Positions 13,095 through 24,366 of a stretch of 64,000 bases of DNA are shown here, piece by piece. Position 1 is the stretch's first letter, and every line of letters begins with the position of its first letter. The stretch is from positions 39,362 to 103,361 of the forward strand of contig WHVA01000415.1 of the NCBI GenBank assembly GCA_015179125.1. Reading direction: 5' to 3'. This DNA comes from Gautieria morchelliformis (lineage: Eukaryota > Basidiomycota > Agaricomycetes > Gomphales > Gomphaceae). The position numbers and the translations under genes are program-made. The notes below the pieces were generated by a model that searched no databases, was not told the origin of the DNA, and saw nothing but the letters and a program-made list of their open reading frames with translations.

Positions 13095-13674
13095 TGCTAG
13101 AATCCCGAGGAGAATGCGAGACACTGCAAAAAGTGGAGGCTGATGCAGTCATGCTTATATGCAGGTGCGAGAGTACAATGCCAAGATGTCAGTGAGAGCG
13201 AAGAATTGCGGAATAATAGGGCATGAAGATCTAGTAACCGGTTAGGAAGGCCACCAAATTATTGGGGATCTCGTTTTGAAAGGGGCGTGGAGAAGCATGG
13301 CAAGTCTTGCAGCGTCGTTAGATTGTGGCGGATATTGCACGCCAATCTGACAAAATTAAGCTGGGATGCCGGATATCGATATTTTAAAAGCGAGTAAATA
13401 ATGGAAGAAGATCTAGCCTGGTTGCAATTGCGTTGAGAGCGAAGTCTCGACAAAGGCGTTGGTTCTGAGAACGGCATACACTGATTAGCTAATCACCACG
13501 CTGCTTCACGGGCTTTCCCAGGTCTCTGGCGAAGATTATAACCTTTTATATTTTACTACCCCGTAAATGTATTCTATCGATTATTTTCTATCCAGTCGCC
13601 TTCCTGCGCCGGTCCGCCTCGGGATGATATGGAGAGCGCCCTGATTCTGCACGCGCGGTTGCAGATAAAAAAAT

Positions 13675-15455
13675 TCAATACCCCATGAGCCCTTTTAATC
13701 CATGCCAAGTACGAGAAAGCCAGTCCCTCGACGACGAGGGCTGGGTGGAGGAAGCAAAGGAATCCGCACCATGTTTGTCCGCTGTATCCTCATTCACCGT
13801 CCCAGACTCTTCCACACCCGATTTTGCTGAAGCTCGTCCTTCTACTTCATCAGCGTACTGCTGGATGATATCTCGTTGTCGCTTCGACAGCGAGCTTCGT
13901 GCCCACGTAAACGCCATGAGTTAGTGCCTTGAAAACTGTCGTAATGCACTCACCGTGGCAACTGTATCGAGAAAGCAACAAACATGTCGCCCTTATCACC
14001 TCCCATCACCGATGGTACCCCCCGCCCTTTCAACACACATTCCTCTCCTTGCTGCGTCCCCGCCGGCACCCGAATGTCTACTTCACCGTCAAGTGTTGGG
14101 ACACGCGCTTTCCCTCCCAGAATAGCAGTATGCATAGGTATCCGTGCGTCATGATAAATATTAACACCCTGCCGCCTGAACACCTTCGAAGACCCAACAT
14201 TCACGCGTACAAGTAGGTCTCCGGAACTTCCCTTGCCAGATATGGGCGTATCGCCAGCCCCTGGGATACGAATGGTCATGCCATCCTCGACTCCTGAAAG
14301 TGAGGCCGTCGTGAGTCATTCCATCGTCTCGCCGCAGCCCCACGTATGACTTGCCTGGTGGTATATCAACCTGTACCGTTTTCCTGACCCTGACCTTGCC
14401 TAGACCGGAGCAATCAACGCATTGCGATCCACGGGGGACCGTCGTTCCAACTCCCTGACATGCAGAACAAGTGCTCGCCATCTGGAATCCACTCTCAATC
14501 ACAAACGTCCTTGTACCTGTTCCCCCGCACGAAGCACAGGTGGATCTCTTGGCTCCATATTTCAAACCGCTGCCCAAGCACGTTTTGCAATCCAGGACAG
14601 GATTGACGTTGATGGAACGTCTAGCACCTTTGCATGCTTCGAGGAAATTAATAGTAACAGATGCATCAATGTCATCGCCCCTATAGTTTTCCGTCTGTCC
14701 TCTTGATCTGCCCCCGCGACCACCTAGGCCAAACAGAGTTTCAAAAAGGTCAGCCTGTGTGCGGCCGCCACCTGCGCCAAAGGCAAAGTCCTGGAACCCA
14801 AACCCTCCGGCTCCAAATGGACCACGACCGTTCTGCGCAAAACCGTCAGGATTAAAGCCTTCCTGTTGTGATGCGGCTCCGTATTGGTCGTAGGCCGCTC
14901 GCTTCTTGTCGTCACTAAGTAGCTTAGAAATAACCACAATCACACCCAGAACGACTGCAAATATCAGCGCAGGAACTTACATCATACGCTGCTTGAATTT
15001 CAACAAATCGCTCATGCGCTCCCTTATCTTTATTAGTATCCGGATGAAATTGTTTAGCCAACTGCGGATCGGCGATAAGTCAGGTAGCAGCCATCAGCAT
15101 GCCCAAGGACACCAACTTGATAGTAAGCTTTCTTGATCTCCGAGGTGCCTGCGTCTTTCTTCAACCCAAGTACATCATACGGGCTTTTTGGTGAGGCGCG
15201 AAGTGAAGATGAATGGAACGCGCGCTTATGGATTATGAGTAGCAATACTTATGGCAGTGGGACGCAGTTCACCTTTTGTTGAGGTCCGTGATAGGATGTT
15301 TTCAAACATACTTCTGAACCGTATGCTTTGGGTGCGACAACTGAAAAGGGACGTCGAACGCCACAGTGCGCAAAAGAGTGTGGAGAAACTCTAGAACAGG
15401 ATGAAGTTGATGCCACATAAGATAGGGCCCTATGTGCTGGTAAGCGAGGTGGCAT
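13675..15455 (-). CDS. MDJ1: Mitochondrial DnaJ/Hsp40 co-chaperone (Mdj1 type)
   Basis: Type I J-protein that stimulates mitochondrial Hsp70 in protein folding. Six exons, 15455-15273, 15224-15117, 15061-14981, 14922-14355, 14293-13954 and 13894-13675, sum to 499 residues. Residues 1-60 are rich in Arg/Ser and lack acids, a matrix-targeting presequence. The J domain begins at about 73 (SPYDVLGL) with HPD at 103-105. A Gly/Phe-rich linker follows. Four zinc-binding CxxCxGxG repeats start near residues 236, 253, 276 and 292. The C-terminal substrate-binding region starts at [14 protein letters not shown]. Intron 4 (14354-14294) is a canonical-looking GC-AG intron (AG followed by GCAAGT), required to join IPPG to VEDGM. 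It lies in tandem behind the MFS gene with a 580-bp gap. Confidence 0.93.
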
Positions 15456-16500
15456 GAAAGGCCAAAAAAGCAAGGGTGTACGCTTTTCCCTGTGTGGACT
15501 TGTGGGCACTTGAGTGCCTGAGGCTCCCACGTGTGTTTCTCAAATTCTTAAACATAAGTATAAGTAGTAGCTAAGTACAGTATCTTTCTTATATACTTAT
15601 ACATCGAGAAACGAATAACATCGAGGCAGGCCAGGGCTGATCCAAACAGCCTAAAATGTTTCAGTACCTCTTTACCGTCCTTCCCTCTTTCCGTATATAT
15701 GATCATCACACATAAGATTGAATATTGAATGTGGCCATCCGGATAACTAATTGTTCCTGAGGTTCATTTGTGGCTATTAAAGCGGGGAGTGCGCGCAGGC
15801 ATTGTTCTTCCCCTAGATTTAGATGACACTTGGAGGTATTCCGGGCTCTAAAGGTTTGACTGCAGATTAATTATAAGCCGAACTGAGATTTTGGTGGATA
15901 ACACGCATGCTGTTCCCAAGGTGTGTGGATAGCGAGGCCCTTCCAGTATGCACCAATAACCTACCAAATAAACCACAAAGTCTCAGACTTGTAATTAGTC
16001 CCAAAAGGACCAGGCTTCAACCGCATCGGATCCACAAGCAAGGAGGGCTTTCGAGGTATAAACCATCCCAAACAAAGGCCTTCCGTACACAGATGCATGC
16101 GGGGGTGGTGTGCATGCACGGTCGCCGTGTGATGCCATGTTGCGCCCACAGACGCTAAGGTACCGATGATTTTCATCTCAACGTCGTGTGTAAACGTCGA
16201 TAATCAGGACCTGTCGTAAACGGTCTAGTTTTGGAACGCGGGGGTCCGCCACTTCGGTGCCTCAAGAAATCGCGCGTTTGGCTACTCTATTATGCCGTCG
16301 GCCGTGAATGTAGCATGAGATGATCACCATCCTGCTTTCGATAACATTGACGTACAGTGCTTCAGTACACATGGGATGTCAAGCGGTCATGACTGTCTTT
16401 CGTCGTAACCGCCCGAAGTTAAGTCGCTCCATCAGTAAACGTGCTGCCTGTCGTTCAACCGAAAGTTTCTGAGTGCTTGAGGGGATTCTCTTACCTCAGT
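15456..16500. other. Intergenic region, nothing recognised
   Basis: About 1 kb between the DnaJ start and the SET-protein stop. It contains a CACGTG core at about 15529, 75 bp upstream of the DnaJ ATG, and an AT-rich stretch (15540-15900). Frames 15907-16158 (plus) and 15961-16176 (minus) overlap on opposite strands, and neither resembles a known protein. Confidence 0.45.
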
Positions 16501-17058
16501 CTATGAAGTGTCGTCCACTCCGGGGGCTGTGACGCGAGCTCTCCACCAACCTTTCCCATACGATACCAGAATCTCGTCTCCCTTGCGTATCTTCCAGGAT
16601 CCGCTGCAGATCGAGATTCTCAATTCTCCGGAACGCGTACGTCCTTCTTTGAAAATGGCATTAGGCCTTGCCTTCACGCCTCGGTAGTCATTCACGAAAC
16701 GGCCCTCGTTTCCCATCCTGCTCGCATCGACGCCAACGTTAACACCATCTTGTGATCGGAGAAGTGACAGGTCGTAATCTGAATTTCGGTCCTCACAATG
16801 CACTTCGCCAAGGTAGTCACAGATGTGAGAGTTCGCTGGTATGTTGCGTGCTGCGAAGAGTCCATATTGCCCCGTAGCCGGGTGGTCGTTGGCGGTAATT
16901 CGCCGGATCGATACGCGGGTACAAGGAAGGGTAGGCAATGATGGTTTAGTACCGCGAATCTCGGAAACAAGAGATGAAGGCATCGATGGTGCATATGATG
17001 GCACTAAGAGATATGAAACGCGCGGTGGCCAGTGTGAGGGGACAGACCTGGTGTTCAT
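16501..17058 (-). CDS. Small SET-domain protein
   Basis: Single-exon gene for 185 residues, ATG at 17058, TAG at 16501. The SET fold is visible: GQYGLFAARNIPANSHICDY at residues 64-83 (the N-terminal SET segment), the SAM-pocket region GVDASRMGNEGRFVNDYRG near residues 114-132 and the C-terminal KGDEILVSYGKGWW near 160-173, where the tyrosine is the expected catalytic residue. The canonical RFxNHSCxPN motif is replaced by RFVNDYRGVKARPNA, as in small stand-alone fungal SET proteins rather than histone methyltransferases with pre-SET domains. No chromatin-reader or AWS domain is present. Probable lysine methyltransferase; histone or non-histone substrate unknown. Confidence 0.8.
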   Translation of the reverse strand: MNTRSVPSHWPPRVSYLLVPSYAPSMPSSLVSEIRGTKPSLPTLPCTRVSIRRITANDHPATGQYGLFAARNIPANSHICDYLGEVHCEDRNSDYDLSLLRSQDGVNVGVDASRMGNEGRFVNDYRGVKARPNAIFKEGRTRSGELRISICSGSWKIRKGDEILVSYGKGWWRARVTAPGVDDTS

Positions 17059-18262
17059 GGTCGCGACCTGAGAGGGTATTGAAGAAGCTTCCGCGGCTCT
17101 AAATACATCATTACATGCTCACGCTGAGCGAGAGAACTTCAGTCGTAAGTATAATGAATTATCTCCGAGACCACCTAAAACAAAAAGGAAAGTGGCTGTA
17201 AGGTCATTTCGCTGAGTCATGCATGAGCCACTTGGCACTTGCTGGCGAGCCAAGGACACACATTTAGAAGAGCTAATGTAATCTTATTCTTGAACCCCCT
17301 TGTTTCCAGTGCACTAAGTTCATTTATTGACATTCTTCGATCGTGAAGTCGAGAAGTTAGTATCGTTTCCGACCTGAATATAGTCCGAGAAAGATGCGGT
17401 GGTAGTGTGAGATTCTATCTGACTCTCAGAAAGGCAGCTGAGTTGTCAACTGACCACAGCACGTGAAGTTGAGATGTTGAGCCTCTCGTGGACAATGCGA
17501 CGGCCAACTTGAATCTAGGAAAGGCCAGACGGCGGATATTACACAGACATAACGTCAGGAGGAGGCTGTTATGCCTGGGAAGAGTTGCCGTGGGTATACA
17601 TATGGTAGGGACAATATTCTTCGCGGGGCAGAAAGCGTTTAGCTACGCTACTTGCTAGCGAAGTCGCGGGCCGCTGGGTAGACCACAACCTTTGCTACCG
17701 CGGACAGCCGTCTCCGAAGATTGGGCTTCTGCTGGTGGGGAAGAGGGCTGCTAGGGGAGACGGGTGTGTAGCGGGTTCGAGCCGATCGACGAAAGCTCTC
17801 GTCAGGGGGATACCGCTACCCCGACCGCTCGCCCTTCCAGTTCTGTTTAGGAGTCACTACTTCTGAGCCTGCGACTGTTGGGAGTAAAACGGTCCGTGCG
17901 CATGAATGGTGCCTTTAGCTATCCGCACAGAGGCCACTACAGCGCTCGTGACCCACCAGCGGGAACTTGGAAGTGTACACTGTACAGGTTGGGTCACAGT
18001 GGGGGCGTTGGTCAGAGGACAGAAGCCTCGTCCCAAGCTCCTTAGCTCAAGCTGCCAACTAACCCTCAAACTGCGGTCGGTAGTTTCCATGCGGCGACAG
18101 GTATTTTTGTGTCCATGCAGGAAATGTTGGATCGAGGCTCACGTTCTCATCCACATAAGCGCTCGACGTTGCTGGGTGAGCCAGGCTGTCGTTAACTGGA
18201 GAAGGAACACCTGCGGTCCTTGCCAGTACAGTGCGAGCGTATTCCTGGGGGCAAGCTTTGCT
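17059..18262. other. Divergent intergenic region between SET gene and CK2 alpha
   Basis: 1.2 kb between two divergently transcribed genes, so it should hold both promoters. An open frame from 17906 runs into the CK2 start but its upstream part is not protein-like and probably is 5' leader. No conserved element could be named with confidence. Confidence 0.5.
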
Positions 18263-19681
18263 ATGCCGCCCTCAGCAGCGCCATCAGTTGCCCGGACATA
18301 CACGGACGTGAACGCGCGGTTAGGACCCTCTTGGCATGACTATGGTTCGTACTTGTGCCTCGTCAAGATGTAACTTGCACGCTAAAACCCTTTCTTTGCA
18401 ACAGACAACCTCCAGGTACAGTGGGGCAGCCAGGACCACTATGAGATTGTGCGGAAGGTTGGACGTGGAAAGTACTCTGAGGTGCGGGGCATACCACGTT
18501 CGGAACTGCTTGCGCTTACACGCTGGATACGAGGCAGGTCTTTGAGGGCATCAATATTGTGAACGAGGAGAAGTGCATAATCAAAGTGCTCAAACCTGTG
18601 AAGAAGAAGAAAATAAAACGCGAAATCAAGATACTTCAAAATCTTGCCGGTGGGCCGAATGTGATTGCGTTGCTGGATGTTGTGCGGGATCCATCTTCAA
18701 AGATACCCAGCCTCGTGACGGAATACATCCATAACGTGGACTTCAAGGCTCTCTATCCACGGTTTACTGACTTTGACGTGAGGTTTTACATCTTGGAGCT
18801 GCTCAAGGCAAGTAACGCATTCCTGAGTTTATTCGGGCAGTGCTAAACCAGCGAGCAGGCGCTGGACTTCTGTCATTCCAAAGGCATCATGCATCGTGAT
18901 GTCAAGCCACATAATGTGATGATTGACCATGAACGGCGGAAGGTAGGTATTCCATGCACCGCTTATGGGAGATGGTTAACTCTGGACTGTAGTTACGTCT
19001 CATTGACTGGGGCCTGGCAGAGTTCTACCATCCCAAGACCGAGTACAATGTCCGGGTAGCTTCGAGATACTTCAAGGGTCCGGAACTATTGGTGGATTTC
19101 CAAGAGTATGATTACAGCCTGGATATGTGGAGCCTAGGGTGCATGTTCGCGTCCATGGTGAGTAAGAGAAGGCACACACTAAACTCTTCCCATGTGGCTG
19201 ACGTTGCTATTAGATCTTCCGTAAAGAACCTTTTTTCCACGGGCATGACAATTATGACCAGTTGGTCAAGATAACAAAGGTTCTGGGCACCGATGAGCTA
19301 TATGCTTATCTGGAGAAGTATGATATTGAGTTAGACTCGCAATATGATGAGCTATTGGGAAGGTGATTCCCACATCTTCGTCTAGTACACAGCATAATAA
19401 TCCAGGGTCGACATGTCAGATATCCTAAGAAGCCCTGGTCTCGCTTCATCACGTCCGATAATCAGCGATACATTTCGAACGAAGCCATCGACTTTTTGGA
19501 CAAGCTGCTTCGGTACGACCACCAGGAACGACTGACTGCTTTAGAAGCCCAATCGCATCCGTATTTCGGTGTGCATACCGTCATCTTATATATTTGTGTT
19601 TTATTAATACCTCACTCTCCACCAGATCCTGTCAAGGCAGCGGGCGTGACGGACGCGAGTGATGGATCTGTGTCAGCTTGA
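18263..19681 (+). CDS. CKA1: Casein kinase 2 catalytic subunit (CK2 alpha)
   Basis: Constitutively active acidophilic Ser/Thr kinase that forms a tetramer with CK2 beta. Eight exons: 18263-18344, 18405-18481, 18538-18807, 18859-18942, 18993-19157, 19214-19362, 19420-19568 and 19626-19681, 343 residues. It starts [20 protein letters not shown], the N-terminal tail that docks on the activation segment. Further marks: glycine loop [12 protein letters not shown], the basic cluster [15 protein letters not shown] typical of CK2, the catalytic loop HRDVKPHNV (Asp about 157), the CK2-specific DWG in place of DFG ([12 protein letters not shown]), and [16 protein letters not shown]. Intron 3 (18808-18858) is GC-AG (AAG then GCAAGT) and is needed to join ELLK to ALDFCHSKG. 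Intron 6 must use the acceptor at 19418-19419; the earlier AG at 19404-19405 breaks the frame. Confidence 0.96.
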
Positions 19682-19934
19682 TTACACTGCTGGATTAGTG
19701 TTGAGTTTTGTTAATATAGTGAGGGTCTAGCGGTAACTGTCTATCAATATGACCACTACCTCTCTGTATATACGCTCTTGAGAGAGACCTTGCTTCACGT
19801 TCCAGAGTTTTTTTTAATGTGAATTTACGGGTGTTTAGAAGGAAACGTAGGTATTCGCATGGCACAAGAAAGATTTAGCGGAGGATAGTGTGGTTGTACG
19901 AGGCAAGAAAAGACGGGGGTTCATGTAACGAAGG

Positions 19935-20924
19935 CTAAAAGATATACAAGGTCTTGTCTGGAGGTGGTTGGACAGAGGGCAAGATAGTATATAGCTTCTG
20001 GAGGACAGACAGAGCGGCAGTGGCGTCGCCAGCTGCATCTGTGAAGGGATGATAGGATGAGCGGTGGATGATGGATGAAGAAGAAATAGCAAGCACAATC
20101 CTGTTGTTCTTCTGTCAGGGGTCGTTCCCAATTGCTCATCTGGAGATGCTTTGGCTTTTTGATAACGCGTTCCTCATAGGCTTCCACGAGACGGGCGAGA
20201 CTTATGAGAGGACCCTTGGCGTCTGCCCATTGGGGATCGACGGCTTTGGCAAGGAAGCTAAGCTCGAGACAGCCAGCTGGATGGACGCCAAAGTCTCTGC
20301 GTAACTTATTCGCGTCACCTATTGAGGGAGATGTCAGGATTGATATGTGATATACTGGAGCACAAACCTTGAATGCCGACGCCTGCCTTGACAATAGCAG
20401 GATCTTCGATGATATTTTTAATGGAGTCGGGGAATGCTTATGGAGAAATAAGAGGACACGGGCAGGTGCCGGGACAGGGCGGACTGACCGGACATGGCAG
20501 AGACCTGGACGAGGAGGACGAGGGACTCGGAGGCGAGCTGCACGAGAGCGGTTCTGTTTAAGGGGCACCCTTTTGTAAAGTTGGGGCGGTATTCAATATC
20601 GAAGCCTAGAGGACCTGTGAGCTTTTCGCGAAAGTCCTGGACAGTGCGGTCGGTCAAGGCGGTGTCGCGCAAGTAGATGAGCATCTGGCCAGAGCGAAGG
20701 GTCCTAGAGGTGTTGGACGGAAAGGGCGTGGTTCTGGAAGGGTCATGGGGCATGTGTGACCTGCGCGGCAAGACGAGAGGACGAGGGCTATGAATACCGG
20801 GGGACACATGTTGTGCGCCGTGGGTTACGCGTGAGGACCTGCTGGCTGAGTGCGTAAGAGCGCGTGCGAGCGGGCCCGGGGACGAGACCGAAGAGACGCG
20901 GCGGGTCCAGGCAGAGCGGGGCAT
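19935..20924 (-). CDS. 3'-5' exonuclease, DEDDy (WRN/RNase D-like) fold
   Basis: Predicted nucleic-acid 3'-5' exonuclease. Four exons, 20924-20489, 20436-20368, 20318-20097 and 20038-19935, give 276 residues. Exo I is FDIEYRP (Asp109/Glu111). The middle segment IKNIIEDPAIVKAGVGIQGD-ANKLRRDFGV carries the second acidic residue. Exo III is YAAGDA (Tyr243/Asp247), created exactly at the last splice junction. WERPLTEEQQD precedes it as in WRN-exonuclease-like proteins. The first 75 residues are Ser/Arg-rich with few acids, so a mitochondrial or nuclear leader is possible. The ATG at 20924 is preferred because the open frame extends upstream only through a GTG. No helicase domain is attached, so it is a stand-alone exonuclease like plant WRNexo. 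Confidence 0.85.
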
Positions 20925-21288
20925 GGCCGCAGTGGAGTCTGGAGAGCAGCGAGTTCCTGGGTGTGCGCATGTGGGTCCCCTGTCTATCTTAGCCGCGCCT
21001 AAAATAGCGGTCGCCTGCCAAGCCCGGATAGCTGCACGTTGTCTGCATCTATTGCGCTCGTCTTCGAGCTCGTCCGCGGCGCCGTCGTCGCGTATGGCGA
21101 GGACCGCATCGTCGGCGCCGTCGCGCGTGTGCTGCGCGTCGGTGGACGCTGGAGCTGGTCTGCGTATGATGATTGTCACCCTGTGCTAAGTTTGGCTCTC
21201 GTTGGTCTTGGCACAACTGCCAAGCATCGCAAGCTGGTACTTAAAGGTCCAGGATCATGCGAATCTCCCATTTCTCCCCCAAGCCGAC

Positions 21289-22068
21289 ATGTCGCTCCCG
21301 TCCTCCCAGACCCAGCCAGCTCTCTCTTTGTGTCCGCCTGGCAGCTCATCGAACAGGTCGCCCTCCCCATTGTCTGTAGCCACGCTCGCTGATCCATTCC
21401 ATTCTCTAGCCGCACCCCCCCACGCTCCGTGACATCCTCCATGCGTACAAGTCCAGAGGCGACGGCGACCGCGACATGCTTCTCGCCATGCTCAACGCCA
21501 AGAGTGCGGAGGATCAGGTTAGCGTCCCTCCCCTCGACCCGGCCTCGCTGACCCGCGCCCACAGCGAATCGCCGCCATGGCTACTCTACATCACAAGTTG
21601 CTCGATGTCCACCTCTTGCCCGAGCGTGTCCCTCCACACCATGACCATATCCCAACACCCGCCGCGTCTACTTGCGCACATTCGCCGCACCTCCCCAAAA
21701 TACCGTCCTCTGCTCCTTCCGATCATGTCACCTTGCCCGCCATCCACGCCCAGCCTCCACGCAAACGCCCCAGATCATCCCGATCCGCAACCCCTCCCAA
21801 GCGATTCCGTTCCGAGCAACGTGTGGACGATCAGCCCGTAGCCCCGTCTGAGCAGTTGCCGCCGTCCCCCCCATTCTCGTCCCCGGGAAGATCCACACTC
21901 TGTCCCGAGCTCGCCGCGCATCCACCCCCGAGAGATGCCATGGCGATCGGCTCCCTGCTCTCGTCTCGCAGCCGCCAACAGGACGCAGACTCGGACTGGC
22001 CTTCCCGCACAAGTTCCGAACGAGAACGAGAAGGTTACAGGAAACAAGCCAACGTTTCCAACGCATGA
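21289..22068 (+). CDS. Hypothetical basic protein, probably nuclear
   Basis: Not recognised. Two exons are well supported: 21410-21517 and 21565-22068, joined by a 47-bp GT-AG intron, with the coherent block TLRDILHAYKSRGDGDRDML leading into AMLNAKSAEDQRIAAMATLH. The C-terminal half is Pro/Ser-rich and low in order, with a bipartite-like basic signal RKRPRSSRSATPPKRFRS. The 5' end is uncertain. Either ATG 21289 joins through a very short 34-bp intron (21376-21409), or a normal 53-bp intron (21357-21409) joins a frame that has no ATG, which would need a further upstream exon. It is divergent from the exonuclease gene, about 365 bp apart. Confidence 0.5.
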
Positions 22069-22452
22069 GCTGGCGACTCGTTTCGTCTTGTATTTGCTGT
22101 ACTCATAGCCCCCCCGGAGGAATATACTTTGATGTCGATGCCACTTTCGGACCAAGAGTGTTGGCTCCGACTCACTCCGAGCTCTATTTTCAGCAGCTTG
22201 GCAGGGATGCTATTTTCTCTCAGCATCTCTGGCCCATAATATCCAAGCTGTGTGTAAAACCTATAAGCAGTATCACGGCGCAGTAGGGGCCAAGCTGGCC
22301 AAGCACGCTGTCAACTGTCTAGCCTCGAATGGCTTGATGGCATCCAGCCTACTCTTAGATGGCTAACATTAGACGACTGAGCTGGCAGCTCTACAACGGC
22401 AATTTCTGCACTAAAAATACGAGATTTTGGTGGTTCTTGCGTGCATGACCTG

Positions 22453-22590
22453 GTGTGTTTTCCATGAAATTCGTTGATACTATATTTAATCCGTTTTCTG
22501 ACAAACACTGTGTTTTCCATATCATACTATATTTAGATACGTTTTCTGACAAACACTGTGTTTCCTTGAAATTACTATATTTAGCTACGT
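22453..22590. repeat. Direct repeats of about 47 bp, nearly three copies
   Basis: Units beginning actatattta and containing cgttttctgacaaacactgt occur at 22478-22524 and 22525-22572, with a third partial copy at 22573-22590 and a partial leading copy from 22453. The array ends 60 bp before the ATG of the acidic hypothetical protein, so it sits in its promoter. Confidence 0.8.
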
Positions 22591-22601
22591 TGGTTGGTTT
22601 C

Positions 22602-22613
22602 GGTCACGTGACC
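22602..22613. promoter_or_regulatory. Palindromic E-box (GGTCACGTGACC)
   Basis: Perfect 12-bp palindrome centred on CACGTG, 37 bp upstream of the ATG at 22650 and directly after the 47-bp repeats. GTCACGTGAC is the classic site of bHLH factors (Cbf1/Pho4/USF class). Placement close to a start codon supports a role in transcription, which remains inference. Confidence 0.5.
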
Positions 22614-22649
22614 ACCTCCAAAGGGACGCCACTTCCCCAACCACCCCAA

Positions 22650-23273
22650 ATGGCGGACCACGATGAATATGATGCCTTGCTCGAAGAGCCATTTGGGGAA
22701 GATGTCGACTGGAATGCAGTCGCTGGTATGGCTGGTGACAATGGTGCAGCACACAACGCTGCAGCAGCACCCGAAGCAAGGTCTACGTCGGAGAGCGACG
22801 AATACTTCAACGACGATGATGTGTTTGACGTGTCCTTCCTCAACGAAGTATATCGCCTTGAAAGTCAAGCCGCTGGAAACACCCCTGTCGTCAATGCACC
22901 CCCTCATGGTATGATCCTGCCCCTAATCATTCACGCACGACCTTCACTTGGTGACAGACAGAAACGCCGCCACAGCTCGTGCGGGTACGCGAAAGTCGCT
23001 CTCTAGAACCATCCCATCCTTTACCAATTTATAGCTCCCACAGCTGCCTCTTTTCGCCCGTTTGAGCCAAATGTGAGGAACCACATGCAGAATCCCGCAG
23101 GAAGCTCGTCGGTGGCCAATCCGTCTTCCGACATTCCCCCGCGGCCTCTGAGAAGACCAACGGTCGTTGCATCGGGACCAGCTCAAGTAAATCCCCCAGT
23201 CGATCCCCCCCGTTCAGGTCGGATTCCTGCTAATGACCGCGCTCAAACGTTTTTGGGTTTGTTCTGTTCATAA
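22650..23273 (+). CDS. Hypothetical acidic protein, possibly a truncated N-terminus
   Basis: Not recognised. Three exons, 22650-22908, 22958-22984 and 23035-23273, sum to 174 residues with clean GT-AG introns of 49 and 50 bp. The first 85 residues are very acidic (MADHDEYDALLEEPFGEDVD and SESDEYFNDDDVFDV), followed by a Pro/Arg-rich linker. Such acidic N-termini are common ahead of DNA helicase or nuclease cores, but no ATPase motif follows downstream before the eS27 gene. It may be a short protein, or the remains of a gene whose catalytic part has been lost. An alternative intron at 23249 could extend it to about 23420. Confidence 0.4.
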
Positions 23274-24366
23274 CATGCAAGCCCTGTCTGACCCCGTATA
23301 TTAATAGACCCTCCACCTATGTTACTTGCAAAACCTTCCCGTACTACCCGTGTGTAGCCATGTTTTCCTTCATGCACCTCAATTTTAAATGTTTAAGGAC
23401 GATGTTCGCCAGCGCTTTCCAAGGTATCTCCTCAACCATCACCAGCACGAAAGCGTTGCAGGTCACCGGCTTTCCACTCCGGTGGAGAATCCCCCCGCTA
23501 TAAAGCAAGGTGCAGACAGGATGCATCGAAAGTATTGGAAGCAATTGGAAAAGTGCTGGAATGCCCAATGTCCGTGTACCATCTGCTTCCTTCCTTAACA
23601 CTTTTTTTCATGCATAATTCAGTTGCTATGACACAATGTAAGTGGTGCATGCAGCATTGTGCTTAAATGCGGTTCGATTGGTTGCTCCCTACAGAGCAGC
23701 CCCACATTTATTGACATGTGGACATTCCGCGTGCGGATTGTGCCTCTGTGAATGGATTGTAAGTGACCATTACTTAGTATTAGCGGTGCGCTAGAATGAC
23801 CCTCTGGACAGCGCCGCAAAGGTGCCAACACAAGATGTTACATTTGTCGAGCTCCACACAGGGGATCTGTACTTCCCAACTATGCGCTAGACGACATGGC
23901 CTCGACGTATTTCAGCGAAAGAAGTAGAATTGCTCAGGAGGGACCTGGCGAAGCGGACGGCGACGATAGGAAACAATGGGAGAAGCGCAAAGCGTGGGTT
24001 TTCTTCTGATATACATGTCCTGATGCTCAGACATGCGAGCAGTGATGGGAAGGCCGCAGTCCAGGTTGCACAGAAACATTTTATAAAAGCGCCTCAACCG
24101 CCCATGGCAATCAGGTTTGACCCAGATGATGAGGCATATGACCTAGACTTTTATGAAATTGACAATGAGAACCCTTATGAAGTATTTTGAGAATATCTGT
24201 CGGATGAGGGAAGGACAATCCTGTGGTTCAGGACGAGGAGTGTCTTATCCACTGTATCTTACTGTACAGGCCGTAGGAGATCGACTAATTTTGTTATTGC
24301 AGCAAGATGGAGTATCACATTGCGTGCTAAAGATAAAACAGAACAGACAGAAACAAGGTGGGCAAC
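23274..24366. other. Region with no assignable gene
   Basis: About 1.1 kb between the acidic protein and the eS27 stop. Frames include 23389-23598 (plus), 23344-23601 (minus) and a plus-strand segment around 23930-24190 ending in an acidic run (RFDPDDEAYDLDFYEIDNEN). That last segment looks compositionally like coding DNA and might be a lost exon of the upstream acidic protein, but I cannot splice them convincingly. Confidence 0.35.

Noticed and set aside
17765-17800. tRNA-like T loop (gggttcgagcc)
   Set aside because: No T stem of five pairs, acceptor or anticodon arm can be formed around it.
19363-19419. Apparent frame break in CK2 alpha before RYPKKPW
   Set aside because: It arises only if the acceptor at 19404-19405 is used; the next AG (19418-19419) gives the expected [13 protein letters not shown].
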